This document shows, piece by piece, positions 17,997 to 22,467 of a stretch of DNA of 22,467 nucleotides. This DNA comes from Branchiostoma floridae (Eukaryota; Chordata; Leptocardii; Amphioxiformes; Branchiostomatidae), in assembly GCF_000003815.2 (NCBI RefSeq), contig NC_049981.1:6318291-6340757 (forward strand). Direction: 5' to 3'. Under the pieces are notes generated by a model. The model worked only from the letters and a program-made list of their open reading frames with translations. It ran no database searches and was not told where the DNA came from. Position 1 is the first letter of the stretch; each line of letters opens with the position of its first letter. A program made the translations under genes and the position numbers.

Positions 17997-18474
17997 AGAG
18001 AGGATGAAGATTTCTATTAACTTCATGACTCATGACTTTACAAACTAAGGAATATCCATCGAAAATAAACATGATTTATATTCGTAATGTTGTATGGTAG
18101 ATTCGGATTTTTCTGGCTTCTTACTTAGTGGAGGCAGATATTGTTCCTGTAGGTCTCTGTATGTGTAGCCTGTGTTTACACAATCTCTCACTGGCTGGGG
18201 TTAATGACCCCCTCCCCGACAATACTATAGGGCCGGCCGCTAGGAGCGCGATTTTAGTCAGGCGATCTGTATGTGTAGACGGTGAAAAAAGAGTAGAAAT
18301 TGGCCAAAAAATGAGGATCCCTTTACCATATAAGTTTGAAACCCCATTTCTCAGGTTTCGGTCATTTTGCACTACTTCTATGTATATGAAAGTACAGACA
18401 ATTTTGTCTAATCGCACAAGGAATATAAATTTGTTTTACCAACGTGCGGGTCACGTGTGTGAAGGGAAGTTACT
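17997..18474. other. non-coding stretch with a probable old repeat
   Basis: Bases 18218-18270 (CCGACAATACTATAGGGCCG, GATTTTAGTCAGGCGATCTG) resemble a diverged segment at 18720-18750 (CTAACAATTCTATCGGGCGA), suggesting a dispersed repeat. No gene is supported. Confidence 0.4.
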
Positions 18475-18489
18475 CTAGATATCTACTAT

Positions 18490-18612
18490 CCGAGGCGACT
18501 ATAGCTAGGTATGAAAGTACGTATTTACTTGTATATTGTATAAAGTGTCCTCATACACAGTATAAATATAACATACACGTAAATACGTCCTTCCATGACT
18601 GAGTCGCCTCGG
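18490..18612. mobile_element. 123-bp inverted-repeat element flanked by 15-bp direct repeats
   Basis: The left end CCGAGGCGACT and the right end AGTCGCCTCGG are perfect inverted repeats. Pairing resumes inward (ACGTATTTAC with GTAAATACGT), giving about 45 bp per arm. The flanks CTAGATATCTACTAT (18475-18489) and CTAGATTTCTACTAA (18613-18627) agree at 13 of 15 positions. That is far longer than usual DNA-transposon duplications. Confidence 0.65.
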
Positions 18613-18627
18613 CTAGATTTCTACTAA

Positions 18628-19245
18628 TATATACAAAATAGTTCTATGAAAGTTCAACCTCAAGTATTCACTATAATGCATTATGTTCAACAGGCCCTTT
18701 CCACAAATGTATTTTAGTCCCTAACAATTCTATCGGGCGATCTGCATATGTACTCTACTTTCAGTGTCAGGAGTCCATCTCCTGAGACGTTTTCCCTGCT
18801 AGTTCATTAGGCCACGGTAAGTTAATTTTATGGATGATATCATATGCAGACTACAAAATTAATGCGAGAGGGAGAAAAACAAGTTGGTAAAAAGAAGAAG
18901 ATGGTCATTTTTTTTTCAAAATAGACACCATAAACGCTGACAAAAATTAAAGTGACAAAACATGGTAGCATAGTCAACAAGCCATTCATTCTTGTATTCA
19001 GGAAATGAACTAGTGTTGTAAAAGTCGGGCATTAGTGTGGTATATTGGTGTCACTTAATACTACATTTAGATAAGCTGGCAACTACACTCATGGCTTCCA
19101 TAGCGGTGCTACTTTTTTTACAACTACCCAGATAATTACACTTCGAGATCTAACGTTACGTAATACATTATATGACTACAATCATAGCTACCTCACTAGT
19201 GTCACATTTACTCTACAAGTACAGTCATTAGGATACAACACGACT
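18628..19245. other. non-coding stretch
   Basis: AT-rich, no gene or clear element apart from the diverged repeat word near 18720-18750. Confidence 0.5.
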
Positions 19246-19247
19246 TA

Positions 19248-19838
19248 CTGTAAATGCAGAAATATTCGCGGTGGATTAATATTCGCGGTTTTCGCGGCGG
19301 CCGCTTCACCGCGAAATTAAATCCACCGCGAATATTTCGTCTGCTGGCGCCGCCTAAGGTGCCCCTTTTCCGCTCCATGTACATACTACTACTGTCTTTG
19401 TCACTGTATAATGAAATGTTTGACATACTTACTACGGTGAAGTCTTGACTGAAGACACACATGTAATTTTTTCATACGACCAACTGTATTACAGTACTGT
19501 ACAGTATGTTCACCATGATACAAAGGTCGTACTACTGTATACTATTACGTATTGAGATCAGATCAGTAACAGTGGCTCACGCAAGAACAAGTCAAAAGCA
19601 TGGAAACTGTTCTATCCGTCTGTATAGGACCCTTTAATACCGGGTAACCAGCAAGTGTTTTCCGACTGGCGGTTTGTAGAGGCGCCGGGTTTTACACGGC
19701 AGTTCGTGACTACAGTGCAGTGCTGAAAATGCATTGAATTTCGCGGGATGGCGCTACCGCGAAATTAAATCCACCGCGAAATGTCCATTTTGCCGCTACC
19801 GCGAAATTAAATCCCCGCGAAATTAAATGCATTTACAG
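19248..19838. mobile_element. CGCG-rich inverted-repeat element, TA target duplication
   Basis: The ends CTGTAAATGCA and TGCATTTACAG are inverted, and TA flanks both (19246-19247, 19839-19840), as for Tc1/mariner-type insertions. Both halves carry many copies of CCGCGAAATTAAATCC and its complement; the left half alone (19259-19340) folds on itself. The middle (19345-19725) has no such words and may be captured or inserted DNA. Confidence 0.6.
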
Positions 19839-19840
19839 TA

Positions 19841-20746
19841 TTTGCTCTTTTTGGTACTTAACATTAATATTGACCATCTCCGAATAAGAAAACAAATTCT
19901 GAAATCAGGCAAAAATAATAAGTGCGCTGATGGTATCCATAAACTTTACATACTGCGGCCTTATGACGTAAAACAAGTATAGGTCACGTACTATCGATCA
20001 CTGACCCGGATTACCTTTTATAACGACAGCTACGCGGCTCCTGATTGGTTGTTCCCGTCGTTACTTTTTGTCCGTTGACCTATGCGGCCTCCTGACCCGT
20101 TTCTGTCAGGACCGTTGTCTTGAGCAGACGGATGGGACTGAGTACAACTTTCAATCCTTTGTCGACAGAGAAAACAGAAGAATGTGACCGAAAAGGGTAG
20201 AATAATTTCTCAGAGTACATAACGCTAGTTTACTTTTATCCGTGGGATAACCTTTATCCGTTGTTACATCAAATTGCAAGATTATTGAATAACAAGTTTC
20301 ACTTATGCAGGTACCGTGACGGAGTTTTACACAACAGCTGTTCCATCAAGGAGGTTATTTATATCAGTTTGTAAACTTACTTTGATGACAAAAAGTGAAG
20401 CCTTGAGAGATCTTACGCCTTCAGATTTTTTTTTACTGATTGCCCTGCAACAATTTCCTTCTCGTACTATCACAAGCGTCATTACTTCAGTTGCATTAGC
20501 ACACATCTACGCACTGTGATGCCTCGGGCGTATAGTTAATTAGCGATAAGACGTTATAACTTATAGGCTCGGATTCAAACCCAAGGAGGTGAACTTTCAT
20601 TTTTGTCGATAATATTTCACTTTTTATCACTTAATACGGTCGAAGATTTGCGATTGAAATGTTTACACAATGCTTTGTTACGTTTGTATGTTTCATAATA
20701 TCTATTGGTGTTATTTCTGTGCATTCATTGAAATATGTTGAAGTGA
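19841..20746. other. non-coding stretch
   Basis: No gene recognised. GCGGCCT/GCGGCTCCTGA words repeat at 19955, 20034 and 20083. The short open frames lack family signatures. Confidence 0.45.
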
Positions 20747-20824
20747 TAGAGTCGATTCCGAGTCACCGAGAGGGGTTTGAAATAATATTTGTAGTAAGTT
20801 TGAACTATTCTAGGTAAAAGAATA
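20747..20824 (-). repeat. dispersed 78-bp repeat, copy 2
   Basis: Inverted partner of 10015-10091, about 88% identical with one indel. Orientation is opposite to copy 1. Confidence 0.7.
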
Positions 20825-21049
20825 AAACTTGTAAAAAGTCATCTTTAGAATTGTAAAGTCATCCAGGAGAGGTGAAACAATGATAAGTATTGCTTTACTT
20901 TTGATAGCTTTATATGACATTATGCTGGCCTACTTTATATTTTCCTTGCAGATTTTCAATTTTTCAGTTGGAGTCTCAGGTCAGGCCGCCATCTTGATTC
21001 TGAAGGGCAGAAAAGGTCATATGAACGTAAGAACCTTGCTACTATCAAT

Positions 21050-21672
21050 CAGGGGTGCCTAAGCATTTGCACGAACCCTATGAAATTCGTACGAATATTA
21101 TGTGATACACACGAATCACTATGCGAAAACGCACGAATATTATGAAATTCGCACGAATCACTATGCAAAAACGCACGAATATTATGAAATTCGCACGAAT
21201 CACTATGTGATTCACACGAACCTTATGAGATTTGCACGATCCTTATGCGAAATTGCGCAACCACTGCCGGGGTCACGTGACAGACGGAGCGGGATTTTCG
21301 CTTCGATCGGCGGCGACGGAAAATACGGTGTAACACGCCGAAATGAAGCAAAACAGTAGCTCACAGGCTATCCAATACATCTTTGCGACGGTAACTGTCC
21401 ATTCCATGCCTTGAAATATAAATATCACGGGTAGAAACGCTCAAAATCATGCCTCCTCCCGGCCGCCATTTTTGCATAAGGATCGTGCAAATCTCATAAG
21501 GTTCGTGTGAATCACATAGTGATTCGTGCGAATTTCATAATATTCGTGCGTTTTTGCATAGTGATTCGTGCGAATTTCATAATGTTCGTGCGTTTTCGCA
21601 TAGTGATTCGTGTGTATCACATAATATTCGTACGAATTTCATAGGGTTCGTGCAAATGCTTAGGCACCCCTG
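21050..21672. mobile_element. 623-bp foldback element with 9-unit tandem-repeat arms
   Basis: The termini CAGGGGTGCCTAAGC and GCTTAGGCACCCCTG begin inverted arms of about 203 bp (21050-21252, 21470-21672) that are nearly identical, with only a few differences. Each arm contains nine units of 20-22 bp with core CACGAAYNNTATG (ACGAA at 21071, 21091, 21111, 21133, 21153, 21175, 21195, 21216, and ACGAT at 21236). TCAAT flanks both sides (21045-21049, 21673-21677). CAGGG ends and a 5-bp duplication suggest an atypical hAT-like MITE. The 217-bp centre is GC-richer and has no gene. Confidence 0.8.
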
Positions 21673-21677
21673 TCAAT

Positions 21678-22007
21678 TATCATTAAGATCTTAATCGCGC
21701 GTCCGTGTAATATACATGCGGGAGTCCTGATATCCGATAAACAGCCTTGGAGTGTTGTATAGTCGAATCTACCTTATTACCATAGATAGACAGCCATATA
21801 AGATTGCTTTAAGAGTACTAGGTGTTTGTCGATTTAAAAAATCATCGAATCAGACTTTACAATATCCCGTGTAGAATGTTACTTACCCCTTCCTAACTCC
21901 TACCCTACACAATAGACTCTGGACATAAACCCGTTATCGGAAGAATCAAAAGCACACCTGTCGTGTACGTTAGATAAACCACAATTCGGAATTTTAATCG
22001 TACCTCA
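21678..22007. other. non-coding stretch
   Basis: Nothing recognisable between the two mobile elements. Confidence 0.5.
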
Positions 22008-22313
22008 AGCTAAGGGCGCAACCCGCCGTACGTGCAATTTGTCAGTAAGTTTTTTGGGAGGCCACTTCCGCCACGTATTTCTGAAAACGTTCAGGCTGTA
22101 CAGGGAAGGCGCTTCGCCCTTACTGGCACGTACGGGGGGCGAATGCGCAGCCCGATGGCATTGCCTGCACGTTAAGTTCTACGGCGTGTCTGCGTGCTCA
22201 AAAATCCGTTCGTACGGAGGCAGTACGTACCACTTACGGATCCCAATAGATTGCCCACGTGTTGGCACGTAGACAGCACGTATTTACACGTACGGCAGGT
22301 TGTACCCTTAGCT
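22008..22313. mobile_element. 306-bp Harbinger-like MITE, copy B
   Basis: Same family as 17666-17993, in the same orientation. Ends AGCTAAGGGCGCAACC and its inverted partner, with TCA on the left (22005-22007) and TAA on the right (22314-22316), a mutated TAA pair. It shares blocks such as ATTTCTGAAAACGTTCAGG and TAGACAGCACGTAT with copy A. Confidence 0.7.
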
Positions 22314-22402
22314 TAAGAGTGTCATTTACGCCGATCCATGTTACTGGAAATCAAGTTAGTTTATACATTCTGTATACACAGATTGACAAGAAGATACTTG
22401 TC

Positions 22403-22427
22403 ATTCATCATCATCATCATCATCATA
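22403..22427. repeat. (CAT)n microsatellite
   Basis: About seven CAT units in a row (ATCATCATCATCATCAT...). Confidence 0.9.
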
Positions 22428-22467
22428 ATTACTGGTAGTTACAGCACAAAGGTTGGTTGCGGACAAT

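Noticed and set aside
17448-18007. Several open frames on both strands
   Set aside because: They come from the ACGTACG-rich MITE and its flanks; the frames differ between the two copies of the family.
20568-20584. Box-B-like GGATTCAAACCC as a minus-strand tRNA or SINE
   Set aside because: No box A at the required distance and no cloverleaf.
22403-22427. (CAT)n run as a histidine- or isoleucine-coding tract
   Set aside because: No open frame of useful length surrounds it; it is a plain microsatellite.
1-22467. CRISPR arrays, bacterial operons or phage genes
   Set aside because: The spliced animal genes, SINEs and MITEs show a eukaryotic genome; the short tandem repeats here lack unique equal-length spacers.

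Overview
The window looks like genomic DNA from an invertebrate chordate, most probably an amphioxus (Branchiostoma). Support comes from short coding exons with GT-AG introns, animal orthologues of SPPL2 and LSM7, and a dense set of small inverted-repeat transposons and tRNA-derived SINEs of the kind common in amphioxus. The species call rests on recognising repeats by eye, without any search.

Region by region. Bases 1-8481 hold the 5' half of a minus-strand SPPL2 gene (signal peptide peptidase-like 2, an intramembrane aspartyl protease). Exon 1 (8428-8481) encodes a signal peptide. Exons 2 (3156-3272) and 3 (694-873) encode the lumenal N-terminus and part of the protease-associated (PA) domain. 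All three junctions are phase 0, and the catalytic membrane domain lies beyond the left edge. The 5' portions of exons 2 and 3 are each tandemly repeated in the upstream intron. The introns carry a ~110-bp repeat, two SINEs and two Harbinger-like elements. Bases 8482-8922 are a compact head-to-head promoter. Bases 8923-12738 hold plus-strand LSM7, a subunit of the Lsm1-7 and Lsm2-8 rings. Most of its exon 2 is lost in a 100-N assembly gap (9496-9595). Intron 2 contains an element with TTAA duplications nested inside another repeat.

Bases 12739-16142 have no recognised gene. They hold a SINE with perfect 10-bp target duplications and promoter-like motifs (CRE with inverted CCAAT, E2F-like, RFX X-box). 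Bases 16324-16962 encode an unrecognised 212-residue, highly charged, probably disordered protein. It ends in a polybasic stretch and a CaaX box (CVLL), so it is predicted to be prenylated and membrane-attached. Bases 17000-22467 are mostly non-coding and rich in mobile elements: two copies of a 306-328-bp family, a 123-bp inverted-repeat element with 15-bp flanking repeats, a CGCG-rich element with a TA duplication, and a 623-bp foldback element whose nearly identical 203-bp arms are each built from nine ~21-bp units.

SPPL2 and LSM7 probably share a promoter but have unrelated functions (membrane proteolysis and RNA metabolism). As far as I recall they are also neighbours in human (SPPL2B and LSM7 on 19p13.3), which would make this an old chordate linkage. 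The strongest candidates for something undescribed are the repeated SPPL2 exon 5' ends, the foldback element, the 123-bp element, and the CaaX protein.
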